Position numbers and translations under genes: made by a program. 64,000 nt of DNA, from NCBI RefSeq assembly GCF_900005765.1, contig NC_041688.1:460341-524340 (forward strand). Reading direction: 5' to 3'. The notes beneath the pieces were generated by a model. That model searched no databases, had not been told where the DNA came from, and saw only the letters and a program-made list of their open reading frames with translations. Source of the stretch: Plasmodium relictum (lineage: Eukaryota; Apicomplexa; Aconoidasida; Haemosporida; Plasmodiidae). Below, piece by piece: positions 16,223-27,092 of this stretch (position 1 is its first letter; each line of letters opens with the position of its first letter).

Positions 16223-18302
16223 GATAAGAGTAATATATTCCTTTAATTTATAAAAAGAAAATCATAACAATTTGCATCTAAATACTTCTTAAGAAAATTA
16301 ACACTAAATGTAAAGAATTAAATTTCCACTTTCTTTTAATTTTTTATAATTTTTTAATAAATGTGTAAATTATTATTTGAAAAATAAAAATAAGCATAAA
16401 TATGTTTTTACAGAATAAAAAAAAAAAGAAAAAAAAATAATAAAACATATTACTAAAAATACATAAAAAATTGAAAAGATATATTACACTTTTTTTTTAT
16501 TATTTGTTTTTACAAGTTCATTTTATATTACAATTGTTCATTATTCTTAATTTTAATTGTAGAATAAAAAATACTTTAAAAACAAAATTTTTTAAAATTA
16601 GACAAAATATATTATAAAAAAAAAAAAGATATGAACTATGCTTATGATTTATATTCACAATTTTTTTTTTTCTTTTATATTTTTTTTTTTTATCTTTTAT
16701 CTTATTTTATCGTTTATCTGTTTTTTTTCTAAAACTTATTTGCATGCGAATTTTTTTCATATATTTTATTAGCATAAGCTAATTCTAAAAATGTATTACT
16801 ATATGCATATTTATAAACATTTAATTTTTTCACAATAATTTAAATAATGTTTACATTTTTTTAATTGAAATATTTTTATTAAACATTTATTTGTAATTAA
16901 TACCTTTAGTTTTTTTGAAGAGATCATAATACTTTCTGAATATAAAGATTAATTTAGCATAAGATTGTAATATTTTTTTACTTAATTGAAAATATTAATT
17001 TTTGAATTTCAAAATTAGTATTAATACAAAAGAATATGAAGCCCATTTATCTACAAAACTAAAAATATAATTTGAAAAGCAACTATATTTTAAAAATTTA
17101 ACTTCACAAGTTTCTATTTTTGATTTATAGGCATTTTTTTTTTTTTTAAATCGTATTATTTTTAATTTCGAAAATTTAGTTGAATTTTTTCCTTTGTGAT
17201 TATTTCAAGTATGCAACATTTAATAATTATATCAACTTAATATTATTATATATTTTTTCCTACTCATTTTATTGATTATATTTTTTTTTTATAATGGTTA
17301 ATTTGTTGAACAAATTATCTTGTTTTTAAAATTGAAAAAACAATGTTAAACTCAAATTTTATTAAATTTTTGAATTTCTCTATTTTTTTTCAAATACATA
17401 AAATATTTTAATATATGAAACTATATGTAAAAATTAAGTTCCATTGAAGGGAAAAGTGAGAATTTTAAAACAAAAAAAAAATATATAGACTGTAAGGCTT
17501 TCTAAAAGCATACTAATATTTCTCACAAGTATAAAAAAATAAATAAAAACATTGATTTCGTTCAAATTTTTATTTATATTTCAATAGCAAATAATTTTTC
17601 ATTATACATATATAATGGTTCACAAATTTAATTTATAATATTAAAATAGAAAAATAAAAGAAATAAAATAAAATTAAGAAATTCATTAATACGTAGAAAT
17701 ATACTATGTAACAAAAAAAAAAATACTTTCTCTTATATAATAGCTATATAAAAAAAATTATATTTATTATGTAATATTTTGAAGGAAATTTTAATAAAAA
17801 TTTAAAAGAATTAAATATTATTTCATCTTTTGTTTACATACGTAATATAATAGATATTTTTTTTATAAATTAAAATAATTATTTTACTTTTTTTTTTTTT
17901 ATTGTATGTAAATTATTATAATATATTTTCTTATAATTTATCTTAATTTTACCTAATAGATTAAATTTTATTAAGATTAATTTAATTTTTTATTTTCATT
18001 TATTGCATTATTTGAATTTAATTTTTTTTTTTTTTTTTTAGTTTAATTTTATTTTATTTTATTTTTTCCTTTTTTTCATTTCTTTAAACTATAATTAACA
18101 TTAAATAATTTTTTCTTTGAATTTTTAGAAAATAAAACATTGTTTCAAATGCTTTTTGTTTTAATACATAAAATCTTTTATTTTTTTTTACTTTTGATTA
18201 TTCAAATTTAATTGTACATATAATTTTATATATAAGTAGTTATATTCCAATAAGAGTTAAAATAGATGTAATTAATAAAATGCAAAAATTATTCATTTCA
18301 TA
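15513..18302. other. Divergent promoter region, WDR26-like gene and DDX23
   Basis: 2.8 kb between two gene 5' ends. It contains a 28-base A tract (16192-16219) and a TGCATGC element at 16741-16747 that stands out in the AT background. No coding sequence is supported. Confidence 0.6.
16192..16219. repeat. Poly-A homopolymer, 28 bases
   Basis: Uninterrupted A run in the divergent promoter region. Long dA:dT tracts are typical nucleosome-excluding elements upstream of Plasmodium genes. Confidence 0.85.
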
Positions 18303-21026
18303 ATGAATGAAAACAATACAGAAAAAAAAAACATGCCCATTATTAACAACCCATTCTTAAATATTAAAAAGGATAACTTAGATGAAAAAAAAGAAACTAA
18401 TTTATTAAATGAAGAAATTATTAATAATACAAGAAAAGATGATAATATAAAAGAAAAAAAAAAAAAAAATGAAGTTGATGGAAGCATAAATAATTTAGAC
18501 AAAAATAGTTCATATGAAATATTTAATAAAAAATCAAATGAAAATGAAAATGCAAAAAATAAAAAAAATATAATTATTAAGGATAATTTTTCTTCTTCTT
18601 CTAGTGATTCTAAGGAACATTTATATAAGAGCATACCTAAGAGTAAAATAAAAAATATTATAAACAAATATAGTTCATCTAGTTCAGATGAGGAAGATGA
18701 TCGTTATAACGACAATGTATTTAAAAAAGAACATAACAAAAGTAAGGAAAATGAAATAAGCAATAAAAAAAATAATATAAGTGATAACATAAGAAACATA
18801 AAATATGAAAATAAAAAGATGTTTGCTAATATTTCTAATGATGATGAAAAATTAATATTTTTGCCTAAAAAAATAAGAGAAGAAAATAGGCGGAAGTTAG
18901 AAAAACAGAATGAAATAATAAATAAAAGTGAAGAACTGAATAAAAAAAACTATACAAAAGAAGAAAATAGAAAATATAAAGAAGAAAAAATAGATTCTAA
19001 TGACAGAAAAAGACAAAGAAGAAAAGAACTACATGAAGATAAAAAAAAAAGGGATACAACGAATGAAAAAAAACGAATGAAAATAAATGAAGAAAAAAGA
19101 GAATTAAACTGTAATATTAATGAGGAATATAAAATATCTCATTTAAAACCGGAATCCTCCTTAGCAGAATTAAATATGTTAAATATAAGTAGTATAGAAA
19201 AGGAAAGCTTAAAAGAGAAAGAAATAGAAATTATAAAGCAGCAGTATTTAGGGTTAAACAAAAAAAAAAAAAAAATTCAGAAACCATCTGAAAAATTTCG
19301 AAATATTTTTAATTTTGAATGGGATCAATCAGAAGATACTTCAAGAAATGATAATAATCCATTATATCAAAATAGGTTAGAACCACAACTATTATTTGGT
19401 AGAGGATATATAGCAGGCATAGATGTAAGAGAGCAAAGAAAAAAAAATAACTTTTATGATAAATTAGTTCAAAATAGAATAAATTTAAGCTTAAAAAAAA
19501 ATGTAGAAAATAATTCAAAAAAAGATAATTCAGAAAGCATAGGAAATAATATTAACAATGGATCATTAAGTAAAAACAAAAGTGGAGAATTTATATATGA
19601 ACCTAAAGTAAATAACATAATTAAAGATATATACCACAAGCATTGGAGTGAAAAAAAAAGAGAAGAAATGACAGACAGAGATTGGAGGATATTTAGAGAG
19701 GATAATGAAATTTATATCAAAGGTGGCATAGTACCACCTCCTATAAGAACATGGGAGGAATCAAGCTTATCTGTAGATTTATTAAAAGCAATTAAGAGAG
19801 CAAAATATGATAAACCTACTCCTATTCAAATGCAGGCTATACCAATTGCACTTGAAATGAGGGATTTGATAGGAATAGCCGAAACAGGTTCAGGAAAAAC
19901 AGCAGCATTTGTTTTGCCTATGCTTTCATATGTTAAACAATTACCACCATTGACATATGAAACATCACAAGATGGACCATATGCTCTTATTATTGCACCA
20001 TCCAGGGAACTAGCTATACAAATATATGAAGAAACAAACAAATTCGCATCATATTGTTCTTGTAGAACAGTTGCAATTGTAGGAGGAAGAAACGCAGAAT
20101 CTCAGGCTTTTGAATTAAGAAGAGGTGTAGAAATAATTATAGGAACACCAGGAAGAATACAAGATTGCTTAGAAAAAGCTTATACTGTTTTAAATCAATG
20201 TAATTATGTTATAATTGACGAAGCCGATCGTATGATGGATATGGGGTTTGAAGATACAGTTCATTATATTCTTGATAAAATACCAACAAGTAATTTAAAA
20301 TCAGAAGATGATGCTTTAGCATTGCAAGAAGAAATGATGGCAAAAGCTGGGCATCGCCTATATAGATTAACTCAAATGTTTTCAGCTACTATGCCACCAT
20401 CTGTTGAAAGATTGTCAAGAAAATATCTGAGAGCACCTGCGTATATTTCTATTGGAGACCCAGGTGCAGGAAAAAGATCAATTGAGCAGAAACTAGAATT
20501 CATAACTGAAGGAAAGAAAAAACAGAAATTACAAGAATTATTAGAAATGTATGAGCCACCAATCATTGTGTTTGTTAATCAGAAAAAAGTTGCTGATATT
20601 ATTGCAAAATCTATAAGCAAAATGAAATTTAGAGCTGTATCTTTACATGGTGGTAAAGCACAAGAAATAAGAGAACAAACCTTAAGTGCATTCAAAAATT
20701 CAGAATTTGATATATTAGTTGCAACAGATGTTGCTGGTAGAGGTATTGATGTACATGGAGTTAAATTAGTTATAAATTTTGATATGCCAAAAGATATAGA
20801 ATCGTATACACATAGAATAGGACGTACTGGAAGGGCGGGTATGAAAGGGTTAGCTATTTCATTTATAACTGAACATGATACACATTTATTTTATGATTTA
20901 AAACAGTTTATGCTTTCATCCAATAATTTAGTTCCTTTAGAATTATCAAATCATCCAGCATCAAAAGTGAAGCCAGGAACAATTGTGCAAACACCTAAAA
21001 AGAATCAAATTTTGTATAAAAATTAA
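18303..21026 (+). CDS. DDX23: DEAD-box spliceosomal RNA helicase Prp28/DDX23, 907 aa
   Basis: Single exon. The N-terminal ~450 residues are Lys/Glu/Asn-rich with Ser-Asp clusters (SSSSSDSKEH, SSSSDEEDD), in the place of the RS-rich region of animal DDX23. The Prp28-typical lead-in is MTDRDWRIFREDNEIYIKGG. The helicase core shows the Q motif (KPTPIQMQAIP), motif I AETGSGKT at about residue 526, motif Ib GTPGRI, motif II DEAD at 639, motif III SAT at 694 and motif VI HRIGRTGR at 837. All residues needed for ATP binding and hydrolysis appear intact. Prp28 exchanges U1 for U6 snRNA at the 5' splice site during spliceosome activation, in the nucleus. The DEADRMMDMGFE context and the long acidic spacer after motif II are characteristic of Prp28 rather than other DEAD proteins. 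Confidence 0.95.
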   Translation: MNENNTEKKNMPIINNPFLNIKKDNLDEKKETNLLNEEIINNTRKDDNIKEKKKKNEVDGSINNLDKNSSYEIFNKKSNENENAKNKKNIIIKDNFSSSSSDSKEHLYKSIPKSKIKNIINKYSSSSSDEEDDRYNDNVFKKEHNKSKENEISNKKNNISDNIRNIKYENKKMFANISNDDEKLIFLPKKIREENRRKLEKQNEIINKSEELNKKNYTKEENRKYKEEKIDSNDRKRQRRKELHEDKKKRDTTNEKKRMKINEEKRELNCNINEEYKISHLKPESSLAELNMLNISSIEKESLKEKEIEIIKQQYLGLNKKKKKIQKPSEKFRNIFNFEWDQSEDTSRNDNNPLYQNRLEPQLLFGRGYIAGIDVREQRKKNNFYDKLVQNRINLSLKKNVENNSKKDNSESIGNNINNGSLSKNKSGEFIYEPKVNNIIKDIYHKHWSEKKREEMTDRDWRIFREDNEIYIKGGIVPPPIRTWEESSLSVDLLKAIKRAKYDKPTPIQMQAIPIALEMRDLIGIAETGSGKTAAFVLPMLSYVKQLPPLTYETSQDGPYALIIAPSRELAIQIYEETNKFASYCSCRTVAIVGGRNAESQAFELRRGVEIIIGTPGRIQDCLEKAYTVLNQCNYVIIDEADRMMDMGFEDTVHYILDKIPTSNLKSEDDALALQEEMMAKAGHRLYRLTQMFSATMPPSVERLSRKYLRAPAYISIGDPGAGKRSIEQKLEFITEGKKKQKLQELLEMYEPPIIVFVNQKKVADIIAKSISKMKFRAVSLHGGKAQEIREQTLSAFKNSEFDILVATDVAGRGIDVHGVKLVINFDMPKDIESYTHRIGRTGRAGMKGLAISFITEHDTHLFYDLKQFMLSSNNLVPLELSNHPASKVKPGTIVQTPKKNQILYKN

Positions 21027-22037
21027 AAAAAAAAATATCTATTTATGTTTTTGCACACATGCATATAAAAAATACTACTATTATTATTAATTTACACACT
21101 TGTGAAATGAGAGAATACTAGGAATATATTATATATACATATACATAAATAAATGTATTATGTAGAGAAAATAAATGGATGATTAAATAAATTAATAATA
21201 CTATAGATAAGTGCATGACTAAAAGAAAAAATAAATAAAAGGAAATATATTAATTATGCAAATTAATAATTTTATAACAAATAAATATATGAAAACATTA
21301 ATTAATGGATTTACTAAAATAATGATAAAAATTGAAAATGTATCCTTTTTAATTTTTTTTTTTTTTTTTTTTTTTTTGTAAATACATAATGAATTCAAAT
21401 TATGACATTTTTTACTTTATTCATCTATAAAAATATATAAAAAGTTATGTCTTTTTATTATGTGGCCATTATATAATATTTTGATGTAATATTTTATATT
21501 ATTCTTATTTGTTTCTATTATACATATATATATTTTTTAAGACTTATTACAATTTGATTTTAGGAAATATTATGTCATTTTAATTTTATCTTTAATTTAT
21601 TTACATTTATATGCATATTTTTTTGTAGATATTTTCCTTTAACGAAAATATAAGCATATATAGCTCATATTTTAATTCATTTCTTATTATTATGCAATTT
21701 AAACAATTTTTTATTTTTTTCTGAACTTTTTTAAAAAAGAAGATATATTTAAATGGAAACAAAAAGTTACATTTTTTTTAATTTTTAAATTTATAAAATA
21801 CTTAACGAAATAAAAAATTGCAATTTCTATACATTCTTTGTTGTGAATAATAGTATCTATATTATATACATATAAAAAGAAAAATGTAGCTTCTATAAGA
21901 CGAGAGAAAAAAAAATGTATATAGCATTTAAAGAATTATTTTTATTTATTCTATTTTAATAGTATTTGTTATTCATATATACAGTATAGTTAAATTATAC
22001 ACATTTGTTTTTAATTTTATATGTATTCTAAGAAGCA
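21027..22037. other. Intergenic spacer, DDX23 to cyclin
   Basis: 1.0 kb between tandem + strand genes, with a T tract around 21352-21377. It should hold the DDX23 3' UTR and the cyclin promoter. No gene seen. Confidence 0.6.
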
Positions 22038-22712
22038 ATGAAAATGGATTATGAAATAGAAGCAGATGCACCTAGAACCGATCAAAATTATATCCTATAT
22101 ATACCTATCGTTTTAGATCAAATAGTAAAAATGAATAAAAAGGAAGGAAGAATAACAAGTTTTCATGCTTCAAAAGTTCCTGAAATATCAATAAAGAATT
22201 ATGTAGAAAGAATAGGAAAATACATTGGATGTAGCAATGAATGCTTTGTTTTATTAATGATATATGTAGATCGAATAATCAAATTACATAAAGATATTAC
22301 TTTGTCTTTATTATGTATTCATAGAATAATTATAACTGCTGCTATGATAGCTGCCAAGTTTTTTGATGACTTGTATTATTCAAATTCTTTTTATGCGAAA
22401 GTAGGTGGTGTAACAACAAAAGAATTAAATAAATTAGAAGCACATTTTTTAAATCTTCTTGATTATAAATTATTTGTTTCTTCACAAGAATATGACTTTT
22501 ATAGAAAATATATTTCTTTATCAGTTCAAAAATTCTTAAATAATAAAAAAATTACCCGTATTCCAATTCCTAAACCTTATAATTTATTTAACTATACAGC
22601 TCCTGATAGGTCTAGTATGTTCCTTAAAAACGAACATAATGTTGATTTAGATATGAACAAATTTTCAAGAATATCACACAAGAAAAAAAATTATCAATTC
22701 GATAACAAATAA
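22038..22712 (+). CDS. CYC3: P-type (PHO80-like) cyclin, CYC3, 224 aa
   Basis: Single exon. Two Met codons lie at the start (22038 and 22044) and either could be used. The PHO80/PCL-type cyclin box occupies about residues 30-160, with FHASKVPEISIKNYVERIGKY, then CFVLLMIYVDRI and the diagnostic run HRIIITAAMIAAKFFDD followed by YAKVGGVTTKELNKLE. That Ala-Lys-Phe-x-Asp-Asp segment and the GG(V/I)xxxELNxLE motif are the hallmark of P-type cyclins, which activate PHO85-like or related CDKs. In P. berghei the single P-type cyclin, CYC3, is reported to tune endomitosis in oocysts. Position between DDX23 and proteasome beta-6 agrees with that gene by my memory of synteny. The basic C-terminal tail of about 60 residues has no recognisable domain. 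Confidence 0.92.
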   Translation: MKMDYEIEADAPRTDQNYILYIPIVLDQIVKMNKKEGRITSFHASKVPEISIKNYVERIGKYIGCSNECFVLLMIYVDRIIKLHKDITLSLLCIHRIIITAAMIAAKFFDDLYYSNSFYAKVGGVTTKELNKLEAHFLNLLDYKLFVSSQEYDFYRKYISLSVQKFLNNKKITRIPIPKPYNLFNYTAPDRSSMFLKNEHNVDLDMNKFSRISHKKKNYQFDNK

Positions 22713-23698
22713 ATGTACAAGAAAAAATTTATTAGACTACTTTTCAGTAAAATTAATTAGAAATATAAAACTTTTTTTATGTATACAAATAATTTAAAAA
22801 AAAAATATATAAAATAAAAAGGATTAAGATGAAAAATTTTCATTTTATTTACATAAATATAATTTTTATTTAATTTACAATTGCCTCATAAAAAAAAATA
22901 TATATCCTTATTATTCAGATAATTAAATTTTCTTTTTATTTTATACATATATATTTCCTAAAACAATTAAAAAGTTAATAAAAATAAAATATCTAACTGA
23001 AATGTTTTAATGAAATTTTCCAAATCTTTTCTTTTTTTTTTCTTTTATGCATAATAATTTATTACTAAAAAGTAGCATATACAATTTGTTAAAAATAATT
23101 AACATTTTATAGAAATACAAAAATAAAGTATATAATACAAACAAAAAATAAACAAAAGATTGATAATAATTATTATAAAATTTTTCTTAACAAAAATTTT
23201 AAATAAAATGAACTTAATATATTATAATTTAAAATAAGAAAAAGATCTTAACACTTTTTTTCAAACTATTGTTTATTAAAAGAATATAAAAATGTTTTTT
23301 TCTATATATATAGTTCTGAATAAGTTACATACAATATATAATTAAAAATAATTAAAAAGAAAGTAAAATAAAATAAAATGAAATAAATTAAAATAATATA
23401 AAAAAAGTAAAAATAAAATAAAAAGAAATAAATATTTTTTGTATTAGCACAGAGATACTTATGTGTACAATTATATAATGCAATTTAATATATTTAAAAA
23501 AAAATAATTTTTAATAAATATTTAAAAAAAAAAAAAATACGCATAAAAAAATTGAATTTTTTTATAATAAAAAAAAATAAAAAAAAATAAAATAAAATAA
23601 TGCATTGAGGTTTATTTATTTTTAATTATTTTTTTTTTTTTTTACAATAAACAAATAAATTTAAATAATATTTTTTATATTGCTTAAATTATAAAAGA
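22713..23698. other. Intergenic spacer, cyclin to proteasome beta-6
   Basis: 1.0 kb of AT-rich DNA with repeated AAATAAAATA-like stretches around 23340-23420 and 23570-23600. No gene or RNA seen; presumed promoter of the proteasome gene. Confidence 0.6.
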
Positions 23699-24213
23699 AT
23701 GGAAATTCTATCAATAAATGATGTTTCAAATGAAAAAAAATCTGAAAAAAAAGAAAGTATAATAGAGCTTAGTCGTTCTTTTAAAAGATGGAATCCTTAT
23801 GTTGATAATGGAGGGTGAAAATAAAGAAAATAATTTTTCATAAAAAAGATAAAAAAAAAAGCATTAATAGGAAGATTTATTTTTGGATATAAAAATAAAA
23901 ATAAATAATTATATAACAATAATTAAAAAAAACAAAATTCAAATGATTTAATTTATTACTAAAAAAATAGCTTATTACTTTTAAATAATTTTTATATAAA
24001 TAATAAAATATAATTACACATATCTGTATTTGAAAATTTTTTTTTTAGAACTGTTATTGGATTAACTGGTAAAGATTATGTTATTTTAGCTGCAGATACC
24101 AGATTATCATTGTCTTATTCTATTTATACAAGATATTGCCCCAAAATAACAAAATTGTAATATATAATGTTAATTTATTTTATGCGTTATACTTACATTT
24201 TAATGAAATATTA

Positions 24214-24247
<34 letters not shown>

Positions 24248-24862
24248 TACATACAGAACAGACAAGTGTGTTATAGGTACCTCTGGAATGCAGTCAGATA
24301 TAAAAACTCTTCACTCATTATTAAAAGTAAAAATAAAAATAAAAAATTTTGCAGTTTATTTTAAATAATAAAAAATGTAATTGTAAGAAATTATTTTAAA
24401 TAAAAATTATTTTATTTTAATTTTTTATAGAAAAAAATACAATTGTTCGTTTTAGAACATTCACACTATCCAGATATTCACGTTATAGCTAGATTGCTAA
24501 GTATAATATTATATAGTAGAAGATTTTTTCCATATTATACTTTTAATTTATTAGCAGGAGTAAGTGAAGATAATAAAGGAGTATTATATAACTATGATGC
24601 TGTAGGATCTTATTCTAGTGCATCTCACTCCTGTGTTGGTAGTGGAACAGCTTTAATTCTCCCAATATTAGATAACAGAGTATATCAAAATAATCAATTA
24701 ATTAAGAATTTTAATTTTAATATGAGAGATGATATTAATTTTGTTAAAGATGCTATTACTTCTGCTACTGAAAGAGATATATATACAGGAGATCAGACCG
24801 AAATTTATATTGTAGATAAATTAGGAATAAATACTACAACTTTAGATTTAAAACAAGATTGA
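23699..24862 (+). CDS. PSMB1: 20S proteasome subunit beta-6 (beta type-1), four exons, 241 aa
   Basis: Exons 23699-23814, 24049-24156, 24257-24326 and 24431-24862; the join is 726 nt. After a ~38-residue leader (MEILSINDVS...), the Ntn-hydrolase fold starts at GGTVIGLTGKDYVILAADTR, followed by the conserved CVIGTSGMQSDIKTL and YYTFNLLAGVSEDNKGVLYNYDAVGSY. The GSYSSASHSCVGSG segment is typical of the beta-6 (human PSMB1, yeast Pre7) subunit. Beta-6 is a structural, non-catalytic member of the inner ring of the 20S core. The length matches the family. Introns split Gly, Leu and other codons in correct phase. A (TA)n run occurs in intron 2 near 24218-24243. Confidence 0.95.
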
Positions 24863-25727
24863 AATTATCATATAACATTTTCATTTAAAAAATAAACTAT
24901 AATGATTATAAACTTTTACTTAAAAAAAAAAAAGGTTATTATAAGCCTTAATTTAAAAAAAAAAAAAAATTTTTTTTTTATTCATAAATATTTTATTATA
25001 TCTGAAGTATTAAAATATCAAGTATTTATTATGAAGTTACGAAATATATATATATATATATATTTTACGTATATTTTTTTTTTTATTGTATGCATAAATT
25101 TTAAAAATTAAGGGAAAAAAGAAAATACTAGATAATATTTTTTAAAAATATTTTTCAAATTTATATAAATATATACGTATATTTTTTTTTTTTTTTTTTT
25201 TTGAACTTAAAAAAAACAATTAAAATCTTTTTTTTTTTTATAATATTAAGAATATACCTATTGAAAATAAGTAAAAATGAAAAAAAATGTAAATAGCATT
25301 TATATCTACTAACAAAATAAAAATATATATAAAAAGAATATAAAATGTTATGTGCACATTAAATTTTCTATAATTACATTGAATTTTGTTTATTATTTTG
25401 TTAATTCTTTTAAATTTATTCATGCGATAAATTTTTATGCAGTATAAAAAAAAGGCAAAGTGCAATTTAAGATGTATAAAATACATTTTTACTCTTACGT
25501 GTTACATAAATAATTTATAATTAAATTATTCCACTTTTTTTTAAACAAAAAAAGAATTTTGCTGTTATTTTATTTTATTCTTATTTTATTTTATTTTATT
25601 TTTTTATTTTTTTTGTTAAAATTGCCTTTTTTTATTGTTTTTAAAAAATTTTATATTAAATGTAAAATACATTAAAACACATCCATTATATTTACATTTT
25701 TCCAAGAATTCATTTTTAAAAAAAAAA
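24863..25727. other. Intergenic spacer, beta-6 to SWIB gene
   Basis: 865 bases rich in poly-T/A, with no supported gene. Reading could be extended upstream of the SWIB gene to 25635, but only from a TTG codon, so the spacer is taken to end at the first ATG. Confidence 0.55.
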
Positions 25728-26159
25728 ATGAAAATACTTAATGTTTTAAATACTAAATGTCTCATATTTAGAAATAATTACTTACCTGTATTCAATAAAT
25801 TTTATATCAGAAATAATTTCACCACAGAAAATGATAAGAATAGAGAAATTCAAAAGAATAACTCAAATAAAGAAATGAAAAATGAAAGTATTAAAAAAAA
25901 AAAACCAAATGGTTTGCAAATTGATTGTGAAATAAAAAGTCCCTTAAGGGAATTTCTAAATATGAACACAGCTTCTAGAGTTTTCGTTTTAAAATATGCA
26001 TGGAAATATATTAAGGATAATAATTTGCAAAATCCAAATATGAAAAGAAAAATTGTGCCAGATGAAAAATTAAAACAAATATTAGATAAAGATGAGGTGG
26101 ATATTCTGGAAATTCCAAAACTGTTATTCAGACACATGTCCTCCATCCCAAAAGAATGA
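25728..26159 (+). CDS. SWIB/MDM2-domain protein, 143 aa, probably organellar
   Basis: Single exon, starting at the first in-frame ATG (25728). The open frame runs further upstream without an ATG. Residues 1-38 (MKILNVLNTKC...YIRNNFTTEN) are basic, free of acidic residues until near the end, and look like a mitochondrial or apicoplast targeting peptide. The SWIB/MDM2 fold covers about residues 68-143: SPLREFLNMNTASRVFVLKYAWKYI, then NLQNPNMKRKIVPDEKLKQIL and the closing helix ILEIPKLLFRHM. In SWI/SNF complexes this fold mediates protein contacts. Stand-alone copies in plants and apicomplexans are often organellar or linked to chromatin, so the exact role is unknown. It lies convergent with the RAP-domain gene. 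Confidence 0.87.
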   Translation: MKILNVLNTKCLIFRNNYLPVFNKFYIRNNFTTENDKNREIQKNNSNKEMKNESIKKKKPNGLQIDCEIKSPLREFLNMNTASRVFVLKYAWKYIKDNNLQNPNMKRKIVPDEKLKQILDKDEVDILEIPKLLFRHMSSIPKE

Positions 26160-27092
26160 AAAAATATAGAAAAAAAAAAAAAAAAAAAAAATTCTAAAAA
26201 AGAATTATTGTAGCTCATATATATTTGTTATGTATTTTTTTAAAAATTTTCATATATATTCTTAAAATTTGCCTTCTTTTTATAAATTTTTTTCTTTTTT
26301 TTTAAATAAATATTTTAATATATTATTTTTAATGAAAAATCCTTATTTTTTTAAATTTGATCCAAATAAAACTTTACGTTATCATAGATATTTGCTTTAC
26401 TTAAACAATAATTTTATATATATGATGTATATTTACAATTATATTATATATACATATATATATGAGTAGACAAGTTAAAGATATACCCAAATAAATGTAA
26501 TCTATATATATATTTTTTAAAATTTAAATTATATTAAATTTATACCTAAAAACAGTAAACAAATGAATATTTTTAGAAATTTTTTTTTTAATTTAGAATT
26601 TTTTTTTTATATAAAATAATCAAAATTAAACATTAATTTTTTTTAGAAAATAAAAAGATTGAAGTATATTCTTAAAAAAATTTATAAATGAATCAAGAAG
26701 TCCTTTTAAAAGGTTTTTTTTTTTTAGAACTTTTCATTACAAAAATTAATAATAAGTATTTTTTTTAAATACTTAAGAAGTTACTCTTAAAAATCTAAAG
26801 TATTGCAAATATTAAAAATATTTCGATGAAGCAAAGAAATTAAAAAAAATATAAAAAACATAAGAATAAAAAGAAAAAAAAATGGAAAAAATTTTATGTT
26901 ATTAATAATAATGTAACAAAAGTAATATTAATAAATTTATATAGAATAAAAAGTAATAAATAATAAAAATAAATTTGAAAATTTAAGGCAATTATATAAA
27001 TATTAAAAATTAATTTAAAAATATAAATAAAAATTTTTTATGAAATATTTAAAGGATAGAAATTTATTTGAGTTATTAAAGACAAATATACA
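26160..27092. other. Convergent spacer, SWIB gene and RAP-domain gene
   Basis: About 930 bases between two 3' ends. It contains a poly-A run right after the SWIB stop (26170-26190) and nothing recognisable beyond UTR-like AT sequence. Confidence 0.6.

Noticed and set aside
24167-24364. 65-codon frame in proteasome beta-6 intron 2 and exon 3
   Set aside because: A frame-shifted reading of intron (TA)n and the exon; the spliced model gives the conserved CVIGTSGMQSDIKTL instead.
25635-25727. N-terminal extension of the SWIB protein
   Set aside because: The frame is open but starts from TTG; the first ATG at 25728 gives a credible targeting peptide.
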